From NCBI GenBank assembly GCA_018971775.1, contig JAGXAB010000018.1:1-64000 (forward strand): a stretch of 64,000 nucleotides of DNA, written 5' to 3'. The position numbers and the translations under genes are program-made. Positions within the stretch are counted from its first letter, which is position 1. The number at the start of each line of letters is the position of its first letter. Under the pieces are notes generated by a model. The model had not been told where the DNA came from. It did not search any database and was given only the letters and a program-made list of their open reading frames with translations. This document shows, piece by piece, positions 16,189 through 26,004 of the stretch. The stretch comes from Cyanobacteria bacterium REEB67. GTDB lineage: Bacteria > Cyanobacteriota > Vampirovibrionia > Obscuribacterales > Obscuribacteraceae.

Positions 16189-17467
16189 AATCTAGAGACA
16201 TAACCACGATAGCGACTGCAAGCAGTGTGCCCGGACCCGTTAGAAGCAACGGACAAACGTAAGTCGTGGCCGTGAACTGCAGAACAACTTCGATATCGAC
16301 CAGAAGAGCGAGAGCGAGCAACAGGCCGGTTACTAATCGGTCGGACTTTCCCGCATATAGTGATACGCTGATCGGCAAAAGTAGCAAACTCCAATCGTAA
16401 GTAAGTAGCCGGGGCGAATAGACAAATATCGGCAAGACACTGACCACAATCAAAAGACGCAACCATATTTCAGGCTCGAATTTTCGACGTGAAAGCCAGA
16501 CCACCATGGCAATATTTGCAAATAGACCAATCGCGGTGACAAGATATGCGACCGGTTTAAGATTGAGACGGTCTGCGGGTGAGGCGGTGATGAGTATCGA
16601 CAGGGGCAAGCATCCGGCCAGATAATCCGGATTGCGAAATTCGCCCGTGAACATACCTTCGCTGATTTTCAAAGAAGAAAACCAGTTATGCACAATGGTC
16701 GCGCCGGCGGTGGCATAGGATAATCCAACGATAGCTGCTACACCAAGAACCAGTCCGACTAACATCTGCCACCTTTTATGCAGTAGCAGACCCAGACAGA
16801 TGAGAGCGACGGCGGGCAAAAATTGCGGCTTAAGCGAAACGATCGAAAAGACCAGACCGGAAGCCAGATCTTTATTTCTCGACAATAACCAGGCCCCGGC
16901 GGCCATCGGAAGAAGACCGAGGGCAATATCCATTTGGCCAAGCCAGAGGGTGTTGAAGATGGGCAAGAAGAAAAAGCTGGCGGACAAAATAGTCAAAGCG
17001 AATAATGCCAGGACTGAAAAATCCTTTTTAACATTGCGCCCAGACTTAGTGAGGTCAGCGATGAAATAACAAGAGAGGGCAAGCAGCAAAAAGTTAAACG
17101 CCTGCCAGATCAATTGCCCAATGGCCGGAGCAAAGGTGGAAAGAGGCGCAAAGAGATAAGCTACGAGCGGGCTGTACATAAACTGTCCGACCACATGACT
17201 GTCGACTCCGGGCAACATTTTGTGGACAGTCAGGTCGAAAGGAGCTCCGTGGAAGGTCGTGGCACCAGCCTGCGGATAGAGCTCAGCTAGCTGCCCGTGA
17301 GCAGCCATCCAACCGGCCACATAGAAGGCGGTGTGGTAATCGTTTCCGACCAGGGCCTGGGGAGCTTTCAAGTCGGCTCCGACAATCAAAGTGAGCAGCA
17401 GAAGCATCCAGAGAAAGGCCGCAAGCTGAGGCGTCCGTCTCGTCCAGAAAATGCCGTCTGCTGTCAT
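16169..17467 (-). CDS. GT87-family membrane glycosyltransferase (DUF2029)
   Basis: 432 residues with about ten membrane helices. The first loop carries GNDYHTAFYVAGWMAAHG and LYP, then FMYSPLVAYLFAPLS, the arrangement of GT-C enzymes of the GT87/DUF2029 family (mannosyl/arabinosyl-type transferases that use polyprenyl-phosphate sugars at the outer face of the inner membrane). The acidic residue of the GND loop is the expected catalytic one. Donor and acceptor unknown. Its stop codon lies inside the end of the convergent DisA_N gene. Confidence 0.8.
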   Translation of the reverse strand: MTADGIFWTRRTPQLAAFLWMLLLLTLIVGADLKAPQALVGNDYHTAFYVAGWMAAHGQLAELYPQAGATTFHGAPFDLTVHKMLPGVDSHVVGQFMYSPLVAYLFAPLSTFAPAIGQLIWQAFNFLLLALSCYFIADLTKSGRNVKKDFSVLALFALTILSASFFFLPIFNTLWLGQMDIALGLLPMAAGAWLLSRNKDLASGLVFSIVSLKPQFLPAVALICLGLLLHKRWQMLVGLVLGVAAIVGLSYATAGATIVHNWFSSLKISEGMFTGEFRNPDYLAGCLPLSILITASPADRLNLKPVAYLVTAIGLFANIAMVVWLSRRKFEPEIWLRLLIVVSVLPIFVYSPRLLTYDWSLLLLPISVSLYAGKSDRLVTGLLLALALLVDIEVVLQFTATTYVCPLLLTGPGTLLAVAIVVMSLDFKSSKS

Positions 17468-17630
17468 CCACTTACCGTCTGCTGCCGCAATTTTTCCAAG
17501 GATATCACCTCACCTGAGTCGATGGCCGAGAAGCCGGCGACATAAAGCTAAAGAAATGGCAGGAATTATCCCAGGATAAGGGAAAATGACCCTACAGCCT
17601 GGAATGAGAAAAGACCCAAAAGGACCAAAG

Positions 17631-18701
17631 ATGAACGAAAAAGTAAGTCTCGTTGTAGGCGCTAGCGGCATCTCCGGATTAAACCTGGCCACCCACCTGG
17701 CGGCGCAAAATGACGGCAAGGTCTATGGCCTGTCGCGCAACCCGATCGCTGTCGAAGGAGTGAAGCCAATTGCCGCGGACTTACTCGATATCTCAGCACT
17801 GAAGCAATTACTAAAGGATCTCGGCGTCACCCACGCCTATTTCACGACCTGGTTACGCCAGGAAAATGAAGAGAAGAACTGCGAAGTGAACGGTCAGATG
17901 CTGACCAATCTGCTCGACGCTTTACAAGGCCCGACTCTAAATCATGTCACTCTGGTAACCGGTGGCAAAAATTATTTTGGCTCTTTTGAAGACTCCGGCA
18001 ACTTTGAAGTCGTCACTCCCTACCGCGAAGATCAGCTTCGCAAGCCCGGCCTCAATTTCTATTACACCCAGGAAGATATTCTCTGGGATCGTGCAGCTAG
18101 AGACGGCTTTACCTGGAACGTGCACAGACCGCAGACAATTATCGGCTACGCTCTGGGCAACTCTATGAACATGGGTGTGACGCTGGCGGTCTATGCCACG
18201 ATCTGTAAAGAGACTAATCGACCCTTTATCTTTCCCGGATCACCAGTGCAGTATAACGGTGTAGCCGACATCACCGATGCGCGCATTCTGGCCAAGCAGA
18301 TACATTGGGCAGCAACGACGCCGGCGGCTCACAATCAGGCTTTCAATATTGACAATGGCGATATTTTCCGTTGGAGTTGGATGTGGCAACAGATCGCCGA
18401 TTATTTTAGATTGGTGGCGGCACCATATCCGGGGCATGCCACTCCGCTCGAAATACAGATGAAAGATGCAGGTCCTGCCTGGAACAAAATCGTTCAGGAA
18501 TACGGTCTGCAAAAGCGCGACGTCCATGCGCTCGCACCCTGGTGGCACACCGATTCTGATCTCAGTCGTCCCTTCGAGTCTTTCGATGATATGTCCAAGA
18601 GCCGGGCGCTCGGATTTTTAGAATACAAAAAATCCAGTACATCCTTCACCGATCTGTTCGACAAGCTGCGCGCCGAAAAAATTATTCCATCACAGGAGTA
18701 G
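17631..18701 (+). CDS. PRISE-type SDR reductase (progesterone 5-beta-reductase/iridoid synthase-like)
   Basis: 356 residues. A Rossmann NADPH site opens the protein (LVVGASGISGLNLATHLAA, then GLSRNP), and the PRISE catalytic Lys and Tyr are in LVTGGKNYFGSF and LNFYYTQED, as in plant progesterone 5-beta-reductases. Bacterial members reduce activated C=C bonds of enones, but the physiological substrate is not known. The frame reaches back to ATG 17586, but the family N-terminus and AAGGA nine bases before ATG 17631 favour the shorter form. A glycoamylase-like gene follows after 17 bp. Confidence 0.85.
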   Translation: MNEKVSLVVGASGISGLNLATHLAAQNDGKVYGLSRNPIAVEGVKPIAADLLDISALKQLLKDLGVTHAYFTTWLRQENEEKNCEVNGQMLTNLLDALQGPTLNHVTLVTGGKNYFGSFEDSGNFEVVTPYREDQLRKPGLNFYYTQEDILWDRAARDGFTWNVHRPQTIIGYALGNSMNMGVTLAVYATICKETNRPFIFPGSPVQYNGVADITDARILAKQIHWAATTPAAHNQAFNIDNGDIFRWSWMWQQIADYFRLVAAPYPGHATPLEIQMKDAGPAWNKIVQEYGLQKRDVHALAPWWHTDSDLSRPFESFDDMSKSRALGFLEYKKSSTSFTDLFDKLRAEKIIPSQE

Positions 18702-18718
18702 GTATAGGTCTGCGCCGC

Positions 18719-20092
18719 ATGGACTCAACTGAAGAATCAACACAGCAAAGATCGGAAGAAGTATTTGCGCAACTTCAGCGCAAGGCCCTTTCTTACTTTT
18801 TGCATCAGTGCAATCCGGCTAATGGCCTTGTCGCCGATAAAAATCAGCCAGGCTCCCCGGCAAGCATAGCCGTGCAGGGAATGGCTTTCAGTATTTATGC
18901 AATAGCCTCTGAATGCGGTGCTATTGAACGCTCGGAGGCGATCAAAAGGACTCTCACAGCCCTCAGATTTTTCCAATCAAGCACTCAGAATACTGGGCGA
19001 GACGCCACCGGCTATAGAGGCTTCTATTATCATTTTCTAGACATCGAAAGCGGCAAAAGAACATGGAAGTCGGAACTCTCCACGATCGATACGGCGATTC
19101 TAATGGCCGGTATCATATCGGCGATGAATTATTTTAATAGAGACAGTGCCGAGGAAAGGGAAATCAGAGAACTAGCAAATTTCCTCTACAGTCGCGTCGA
19201 ATGGGACTGGGCCTGCAACGGTGAAGAAACTCCTAGCCATGGCTGGACTCCGGAGGGCAAGTTTCGTCGCTACCGCTGGGATACGAATTATTCAGAGGCG
19301 CACATTTTATATATCCTGGCACTTGGTTCTCCAACCTACCCAATAAAACGTGCTGGCTACGAAAAATGGCTTACCACCTTTAACCTGCAGACAATTTACG
19401 ACATTCAATACCTTCATGCCGGGCCGCTTTTCATTCATCAGATGTCGCACCTGTGGATTGATTTTCAGGGCATACAAGACAGCTTTAACAGAAATGTAGG
19501 CATAGACTATTTTGAAAATAGCAGGCGTGCCACTTATGTGCAAAGAGAATATGGTCGAAGAAATCCGAAAAAATTTGAACACTACAGCCAGTACGGTTGG
19601 GGATTGACCGCCAGCGACGGACCAGGACCGGCCGTTTTAACGGTTAAAGGCCGCAGAAGAGTCTTTTATGACTATCGCGCCCGCGGCGTGCCCAAAGGTC
19701 CCGACGACGGTACTGTCTCACCATGGGCAGTGGTGGCATCTCTGCCTTTCGCGCCGGAAATAGTGACCGAAACAGTGACGCACATGTTTAGAAAAATGGA
19801 TGAAAACGGCCTGAGCGTCTCTGGTTTCGGCGCCAGTTACAACCTGACGTTTCCTCATTCCTCGCAACAAGCTTTGACCAGGACACAATCGGTAATTTCT
19901 CCAGGTGAGGTACCTAGTTCCTACGATGGCTGGCTATCCCCATGGATATTTGGCTTGAACGAAGGCCCGATGTTTATGATGATTGAAAATCACCGTTCGG
20001 GCTTGCTCTGGAATTTGATGAAGCAGGATCATTACATGAGAAACGGCCTCATGGCTGCCGGTTTTGAGGGTGGATGGCTGGCTGATCCGTGA
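18719..20092 (+). CDS. glycoamylase-like (PF10091; GH144-type) hydrolase
   Basis: 457 residues, an (alpha/alpha)-barrel hydrolase. Hallmarks of the PF10091/COG5368 family are LHAGPLFIHQMSHLWIDF, QYGWGLTASDGPGP, DDGTVSPWAV and YDGWLSPWIFGLNEGP. Characterised GH144 relatives cut beta-1,2-glucans. No signal peptide is visible (it starts MDSTEESTQQ), so it may be cytoplasmic, unlike many relatives. It is probably co-transcribed with the reductase upstream. Sugar specificity cannot be read from sequence. Confidence 0.87.
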   Translation: MDSTEESTQQRSEEVFAQLQRKALSYFLHQCNPANGLVADKNQPGSPASIAVQGMAFSIYAIASECGAIERSEAIKRTLTALRFFQSSTQNTGRDATGYRGFYYHFLDIESGKRTWKSELSTIDTAILMAGIISAMNYFNRDSAEEREIRELANFLYSRVEWDWACNGEETPSHGWTPEGKFRRYRWDTNYSEAHILYILALGSPTYPIKRAGYEKWLTTFNLQTIYDIQYLHAGPLFIHQMSHLWIDFQGIQDSFNRNVGIDYFENSRRATYVQREYGRRNPKKFEHYSQYGWGLTASDGPGPAVLTVKGRRRVFYDYRARGVPKGPDDGTVSPWAVVASLPFAPEIVTETVTHMFRKMDENGLSVSGFGASYNLTFPHSSQQALTRTQSVISPGEVPSSYDGWLSPWIFGLNEGPMFMMIENHRSGLLWNLMKQDHYMRNGLMAAGFEGGWLADP

Positions 20093-20113
20093 GCATCCAA
20101 CACCTTATCGTGC

Positions 20114-23100
20114 TCAATCTATTCTCGGTGATGCTGAGCGTTGAGAGGCCTTCGCGGCAGCCTTCTTTTCAGCACGATTTGCTTCGAAGTTTTGAATCAA
20201 TTTGTATAGGGTCGGTGTGACAATCAGAGTGATCAAGGTGGATAAGGAGAGCCCGGCTATAACAGCGATTGCCAAGGGTTTTTGCAGCTCTGCCCCAGAG
20301 CCGACACCAAAAGCTAGTGGCACTAGTCCCAGCAAAGTGCAAATCGTCGTCATTAAGATCGGCCGCAGACGATCATTGACCGCTTTCGCAACAGATTCAT
20401 CGATTGGGCAGCCTTCATCCTGATACTGCTCCACTTTTGTAAGGAGGATGATGCCGTTTTTGACGACCAGGCCGACTAACAAAATAATTCCCATAAACGA
20501 AGAAATATTCAAAGGCGTATGAGTGACGGCAAGACCCGTAAGAACTCCAAATAAAGATAAAGGAATGGCTACTAGTATGGGTATCGGCGTGAGCAGTGAG
20601 TGGAATTGCACGACCAGAACGAGGTAGACAAGAATGACAGCCAGAGCAAGAACAAGCCCCAGGTTGAGGAAGGCACTTTGTTGACTGGCCCATTGCCCAC
20701 CATAAGCCAGGTAGTATCCGGGAGGCATTTTCAGCTTTGCCATTTTGGCTTGCACTTCATCCATGGCACTACCGAGATCTCGCCCTTCGAGATGGGCCGT
20801 GATCAGGCTCATTCTGGCAAGATTTTCGCGTCTGATCTCCATACTGCCCGGCTTGGATTCTATTGACGCCAGGCCTTTCAGTGGCATGACATTGCCCTGC
20901 AAATTAAAAATTGGCATCGCTTCAAGATCTTCGCTATAACGCTTTCGCACCGCATCGGTATAACGGACACGCACCGGAATGAGTTTTTCTTGCTCACGCA
21001 CGCTGGTTGGCGTCTGGCCGAGCAGCGCCGCCTGTATCTGCGTCAGAATATCCGAAACGGTCATGCCAAAACGACCAGCTTCGATCGGGTCAACTCTGAT
21101 TGTCCGCTCGGTAGCACTCGGTCTGACGTGACTGTTGACGTCTACAACGCCGTGTATGTCTTGAAGAATCTTACCCGTCGATTCAGAAAGCTCTTTCAAG
21201 ACTTGTTCATCGTTGCCATAAATTTTTATAGCAATCGGCGCCGGTGAGTCTGCCAGATCGTTAATCAAATCCTGCAAAATTTGAATCAACTCCAGGTCCA
21301 CCCCAGGAAGGCGCTTGTCCAGCTTTTCTCTAACCTCTGACATTACTTGCTGAGTGCTTCGCTGCCGCTGCGCCAGGGGTTTTAGCTTGACGAGAATATC
21401 TCCCTGACTTGTCGCCGACGCAGCAATACCGAGTTGACTGCCTGTGCGGCGAGACCAGCTCTGCACCTCTTTGATCTCGGCCAAGATGTCTTCCATGCGC
21501 AAGGCGATTTGATCAGTGTCCGCAAGAGAAGTCCCCGAAGGGGCGTAATAATCTATGACGAAACTGCCCTCGTCAATATCTGGCATAAAGCCGCGCTCAA
21601 GCAAGCCGCTGATCGGAATGACACAGATCAGCATAATCAGACAGACACCCAAAATATAACGAGGATGAGTAAGCATCCGACCGACGGCCTTGCCGAGATC
21701 GGGCATTTGCCAGGCTGGTTTTATTTTAGGATCAGATTTTTCCAGAACCTTTTTGGGCTTACTGACTCGCAAAAATTTGCCGCACATCACCGGTGTAAGA
21801 GTGAGCGACAAAAATAATGAGACGACAACAGAAGATGTAAGCGTGTAGCAAAAAGCGATGAAAAATTGCCCGACAACACCCTCGAGCAGTCCCAGCGGGG
21901 CGAATACGACAACGGTCGTAATGGTGGAGCTGATAATCGGACCGGACAATTCTTCCACAGCCCTGGCCGTGGCAAGCTCAGAGCTGAGGCCGCTTTGAAT
22001 GTTGTGAAATACGCCCTCGATCATGACAATGGCGTCATCGATGACTAGACCGATAGCGACAGCAAGACCACCCAGACTCATGAGGTTGAGCGTTTGATGA
22101 CCAAGGGCCATGATTCCAAACGTGACGCAAACCGTAGCAGGTATGGTGGCAGCAGCGATAAAAGTACTCCGCCAATCGCGCAGAAAAACAAAAATGACAA
22201 TGAAAATCAGGACTACACCAAAAGCGATAGCATCTCTGAGATTTTCGATCGACGCGGCCACTAACTGAGCCAAATCATAGACGGGCTGTATTTTTACGCC
22301 GACAGGCAATTGTGCTTGTATGCGGGGCAATTCTTCATTAACGGCTCTGGCAATTTCAAGGAGATTGCCCGTCGGCTGCTTGATCACACTGACCAGAACT
22401 GCCCGCTTGCCGCTGCCGGAAAAAGCGGTCAGGACATCATTGCTGCCCTCATGTACATTTGCTATCTGTCCAAGGGTAATAGGGGTACCACCGCGACTGG
22501 TGACAACGACTTGCTTAAGCTGATCGACCGAGAATAGCTCGCCAGTGCCCATAATCAAAGCCTGTTGCCGATCCTCTGCGCTGCGACCGACCACTGATAC
22601 TTGATTGGTAAGTTGCACGGCGGTGGCAACCTGGGCAAGGCTCAGATGCAAAACCGAAAGGCGCTCCGGATCGACTTCTACGGCAAACTCACGACTTTCG
22701 GCACTCTGAATTTGTATTTGCGCCACGCCGGGCACTTGCAACAACCTTGGTCTAATCTTGTACATGGCGATTTCATTCAACTGCGGCAGCGCCAGGTTGT
22801 CTGCGATCAGGTTATAGCTCAATACGGGAAAGACAGATGGCATCAGGCGCTCGATGGTTACATTCGAGCCCACCGGAAAGGTGGAGCGCAGTTCTCCAAC
22901 TCGCCCACGTACCTGTTGCAAAGCAAGCTCAACATCGGTCTCGTTGGAAAAGAGCACCGATGTCTCAACCGTTCCCCTCATGGTCTGGCTGCGTACTTGT
23001 CTAAATCCGGGGATTTTGCTCACCGATTCTTCAATCGGTCTGGTGACGGCCGGTAGAAGAAGCTGAGCAGCCATGTCTCCGGACTCGACCAGAATCACGA

Positions 23101-23242
23101 CCCGGGGGAAGATTACCTCCGGATAGATGCCGCTTGGCAAAGAAGTGAGACCGACCAGACCGGCGATAACGGCAATTAACAGGCCGAGATAAATAGCCCG
23201 ACTCTGTTTTTGCAAAAATTTGTTGAAAGAGCGTGCAATCAC
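20114..23242 (-). CDS. RND efflux pump inner-membrane subunit (AcrB/HAE-like)
   Basis: 1042 residues, full length for an RND transporter: 12 membrane helices and two large periplasmic loops. The proton-relay pair lies in GLVIDDAIVMIEGV (helix 4) and a lysine in LLVGLVVKNGIILL (helix 10), the pattern of HAE1-type drug exporters rather than heavy-metal CusA. The start is GTG 23242, overlapping the stop of the adaptor gene (GTGA), so the two are translationally coupled. Last gene of a tolC-adaptor-RND operon. Substrate unknown. Confidence 0.93.
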   Translation of the reverse strand: MIARSFNKFLQKQSRAIYLGLLIAVIAGLVGLTSLPSGIYPEVIFPRVVILVESGDMAAQLLLPAVTRPIEESVSKIPGFRQVRSQTMRGTVETSVLFSNETDVELALQQVRGRVGELRSTFPVGSNVTIERLMPSVFPVLSYNLIADNLALPQLNEIAMYKIRPRLLQVPGVAQIQIQSAESREFAVEVDPERLSVLHLSLAQVATAVQLTNQVSVVGRSAEDRQQALIMGTGELFSVDQLKQVVVTSRGGTPITLGQIANVHEGSNDVLTAFSGSGKRAVLVSVIKQPTGNLLEIARAVNEELPRIQAQLPVGVKIQPVYDLAQLVAASIENLRDAIAFGVVLIFIVIFVFLRDWRSTFIAAATIPATVCVTFGIMALGHQTLNLMSLGGLAVAIGLVIDDAIVMIEGVFHNIQSGLSSELATARAVEELSGPIISSTITTVVVFAPLGLLEGVVGQFFIAFCYTLTSSVVVSLFLSLTLTPVMCGKFLRVSKPKKVLEKSDPKIKPAWQMPDLGKAVGRMLTHPRYILGVCLIMLICVIPISGLLERGFMPDIDEGSFVIDYYAPSGTSLADTDQIALRMEDILAEIKEVQSWSRRTGSQLGIAASATSQGDILVKLKPLAQRQRSTQQVMSEVREKLDKRLPGVDLELIQILQDLINDLADSPAPIAIKIYGNDEQVLKELSESTGKILQDIHGVVDVNSHVRPSATERTIRVDPIEAGRFGMTVSDILTQIQAALLGQTPTSVREQEKLIPVRVRYTDAVRKRYSEDLEAMPIFNLQGNVMPLKGLASIESKPGSMEIRRENLARMSLITAHLEGRDLGSAMDEVQAKMAKLKMPPGYYLAYGGQWASQQSAFLNLGLVLALAVILVYLVLVVQFHSLLTPIPILVAIPLSLFGVLTGLAVTHTPLNISSFMGIILLVGLVVKNGIILLTKVEQYQDEGCPIDESVAKAVNDRLRPILMTTICTLLGLVPLAFGVGSGAELQKPLAIAVIAGLSLSTLITLIVTPTLYKLIQNFEANRAEKKAAAKASQRSASPRID

Positions 23243-24480
23243 TTAACGGCCACCGCTGTGCCCTCGGGCAGTTCGTAATTGACGTCAGTAGTGACAGTGT
23301 CACCGCGATGCAGTCCTTTTTTTATTTCTACTACGTCACCATCAACGGTGCCGCATTCAACAACCGCCGGCTTGCTCACACCATTTTGAATCAGGTTAAC
23401 AACTTCTCGACCAGGATTGTCAGCCGAACCGATCAAACTACTTTTGGGCACCACTATCGCCATTCGCTTATCAATATTGATGCGCGCCTTTACCACCATG
23501 CCAAACTTTAGCCTGAGTTTATCGTTCGGCACCTCAATTTGCACAGGCACGGCATTTGTAACCGGGTCCAACTTCATGCCGATTTTGAGCAAATGCCCAG
23601 ACAGCGTCACTTTGCTGTCGGGTAAAATAATCTGGACATCCTGTCCCGGAGCGAGCCTCTCGTTGTATCCGACCGGCAATGTCGCTTGCACGTAGACGAT
23701 TGTTGGATCAACGACAAGCAATGTCGGTGCGGTCGGTCCAGCCTGGTCTCCGACATCAAGATAGCGCTCCGCTACTACACCTTTGATCGGCGATCGCAAC
23801 TGCGTCAGATCAAGGGTAGCTTTCGACTGCTCAAATACACCGGCGGCTTGATCGGCTTGAGCGCGGGCAGCTTCCCGATCTTCCGGGCGCAGCCCTTTCT
23901 GAATCATCGATAGATTGGCTTCAGCTGCCTTTACCTGAGAATCAGCAACCGCCTCCTGACTGACGGCCAGGTCATAATCGCGGCCGGCGGAAATTTGTTC
24001 CTCGTATAATTTCTTCAAACGATCTTCATTTTGCTCAGCGTTCACTTCATTAGCCTGCGCCACTTCTAATGCCGCTTTGGCCTGTTCGATTTCTTGCGGA
24101 CGAGAACCGTGTTTGGCCTTACTCCAATTTGCCTGGGCTATTAAAAGCGCGGCTCGCATCTGATGCAATTGCGCTTTTTGCATGGTATCTTCCAGCCTGG
24201 CTACGACTTGATCCTTTGCCACCCAGTCACCTACGTGCGGACCGACGTAGGCCAAAACTCCAGGCGAAAGTGAAGTGACGCGCGCGCTGCGATTTGGCTC
24301 CGGCACCACCGATCCGGACAGTTCCACGACTTCGTTAATGATTTGCTCGCGGGCAGCGACCGTATGGACTGTAATCAGGTCGGCCTTTGTATCGGGCTCC
24401 GGTGCCTTCTGGCAGCCGGTCAAGCAAAAAGGAACAAGGACAAGGATAAGAGCTAAAGTCATGACATTTTTTAAAAACAC
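23239..24480 (-). CDS. RND efflux periplasmic adaptor lipoprotein
   Basis: 413 residues. A signal peptide ends in a lipobox (LTGCQ, Cys at about 22), so it is a lipid-anchored periplasmic adaptor. The barrel-sandwich halves VTSLSPGVLAYVGPHVGDWV (split by a long coiled coil, about 90-190) and LTQLRSPIKGVVAERYLDVGDQ are clear. The start is GTG 24480, overlapping the TolC stop by one base (TAGTG); this start also supplies the lysine the signal peptide needs. It links the RND pump to TolC. Confidence 0.92.
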   Translation of the reverse strand: MFLKNVMTLALILVLVPFCLTGCQKAPEPDTKADLITVHTVAAREQIINEVVELSGSVVPEPNRSARVTSLSPGVLAYVGPHVGDWVAKDQVVARLEDTMQKAQLHQMRAALLIAQANWSKAKHGSRPQEIEQAKAALEVAQANEVNAEQNEDRLKKLYEEQISAGRDYDLAVSQEAVADSQVKAAEANLSMIQKGLRPEDREAARAQADQAAGVFEQSKATLDLTQLRSPIKGVVAERYLDVGDQAGPTAPTLLVVDPTIVYVQATLPVGYNERLAPGQDVQIILPDSKVTLSGHLLKIGMKLDPVTNAVPVQIEVPNDKLRLKFGMVVKARINIDKRMAIVVPKSSLIGSADNPGREVVNLIQNGVSKPAVVECGTVDGDVVEIKKGLHRGDTVTTDVNYELPEGTAVAVK

Positions 24481-25853
24481 TATGGCGCTTTTACTCCATT
24501 TTGCATCATGTCGGAAATAATTGGACGCCCTACAGCCCGCTCCAGATCGACGAGAGACTGGAAATAACGTGTCGCTGTCTGCAGAAAGTTTAGTCTAGCC
24601 GTCAATGCAGTCTGCTGAGCCGTTATGGCAGCAGTCAAATCGAGCACCCCCTGCCGATAACCAGTTTCACTCATAGACAAAATTCTAGCCTGCTTGGGCA
24701 AGCTGTCGTTAAACAAAATGTCCATTTGTCGCTCGGCGGAGTAAGCGTTGCTGTACGACAGATTTACCTCTTGCCTGACTTGATTAATCAAGGCGACGCG
24801 TTGCTGCTCCAGTTGTCTAAACGTCGTGCGAGCAGTCGCCAATATACCCTGCCCGTGATCGTTGACGGTGAGGGGGACAGTAGCCATAACGAGCGGCTTG
24901 TTCAATACATGCGAGCCCCAGTAGTTGTGAGCCTCGGCCGCCGGCACCTGAGGTACCGAGCTCAGTCCGACGCTAGTTTGCACGTCCGGCCACCAGAGCG
25001 ACTTAGCCATTTTGATTTTAGACTGCTGAACAGCCAGGTCTGCTGCTATCTGGCGAAATTCCGGCCTCGATTCTTGAGCCTGGGAAATTAGCATGGCAAA
25101 CTGCGGAATACGCGCCACGAGCTTACCCAGGGTCAAAAATTCGGGCGGTGCAATTACGAGCGTACCTTCCGGTTGCCGACCGAGGACGAGGTTTAGCTGG
25201 CGCAACGCCTGCTGGACACGCACCTGAGCCGGTGCCAACTGCGCATTCGCATCAGCCACCGCCGCCTCGGCACGCAACAATTCCAATCCCGACGCATCTC
25301 TTGCCTCCTGGCGCTTCTTCGTGATCAAGAGAAGTCTCTGGGTCGTGGCAACATAGTCCTCCATAACAACCAGGACCTGGCGCGCCACAGCCAGCTCAAA
25401 GTAAGCTGACTGTGTGTCCTGTCTGATTTTCCAGGCCATTGTTCGAATCGTCGCATTGGTAGAGTCGATCAATCGCCGCGCAACTTCGATACGTCGCTGC
25501 CTTTTCCAGCCCAGTTGCGTTGTAGTCGAAGCCACGACAAAGCGGTAAGTGACCTCGGCCGGTGCCAGTTCGGTCTGGTAAGTCGGATTGATACGAATTT
25601 TTGCCTGAACGACGCCCGCCTCGGCCACCGGTCTCTGCGCGTCGGTCGCCAGAAGTAAAGGATTGGCACCATATGCTTCGTCGAGAGCCTGATTAAGCGT
25701 GACACTACCGACCAGCGCTTTGGAGTCCGAAAGCGGTATGGGCGGACGCAAAGCAGCAGATGTTTCTTCAGCCGACGCTTGCAATTGATAGCTGGAGACA
25801 ACTATAGACAAACATACGGATGCAGAAAATTTGCTAATTGGGTGAAAAACCAT
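24480..25853 (-). CDS. TolC-family outer-membrane efflux protein
   Basis: About 457 residues with a signal peptide (VCLSIVVSSYQLQASA). Two OEP repeats (each about 190 residues: LNQALDEAYGANPLLLATDAQ and IPQFAMLISQAQESRPEFRQI starts) form the trimeric outer-membrane channel and periplasmic tunnel. A frame extension to TTG 25871 lacks a ribosome site; ATG 25853 has AGGG upstream. First gene of the efflux operon. It may also serve other exporters. Confidence 0.9.
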   Translation of the reverse strand: MVFHPISKFSASVCLSIVVSSYQLQASAEETSAALRPPIPLSDSKALVGSVTLNQALDEAYGANPLLLATDAQRPVAEAGVVQAKIRINPTYQTELAPAEVTYRFVVASTTTQLGWKRQRRIEVARRLIDSTNATIRTMAWKIRQDTQSAYFELAVARQVLVVMEDYVATTQRLLLITKKRQEARDASGLELLRAEAAVADANAQLAPAQVRVQQALRQLNLVLGRQPEGTLVIAPPEFLTLGKLVARIPQFAMLISQAQESRPEFRQIAADLAVQQSKIKMAKSLWWPDVQTSVGLSSVPQVPAAEAHNYWGSHVLNKPLVMATVPLTVNDHGQGILATARTTFRQLEQQRVALINQVRQEVNLSYSNAYSAERQMDILFNDSLPKQARILSMSETGYRQGVLDLTAAITAQQTALTARLNFLQTATRYFQSLVDLERAVGRPIISDMMQNGVKAP

Positions 25854-26004
25854 ACCAAGACCCTGGCTCAATCAAGCTATAACTACTTTTAGCAGTCATT
25901 TTGCTCAATATTTGCCTATTATCCCAAATTCAGGCAGGCGAATGGTGAAGATCTGGTGCAGAAACGTTGGCAAGCAAGACTAAATACATTCTCGTTGAGA
26001 ACGC

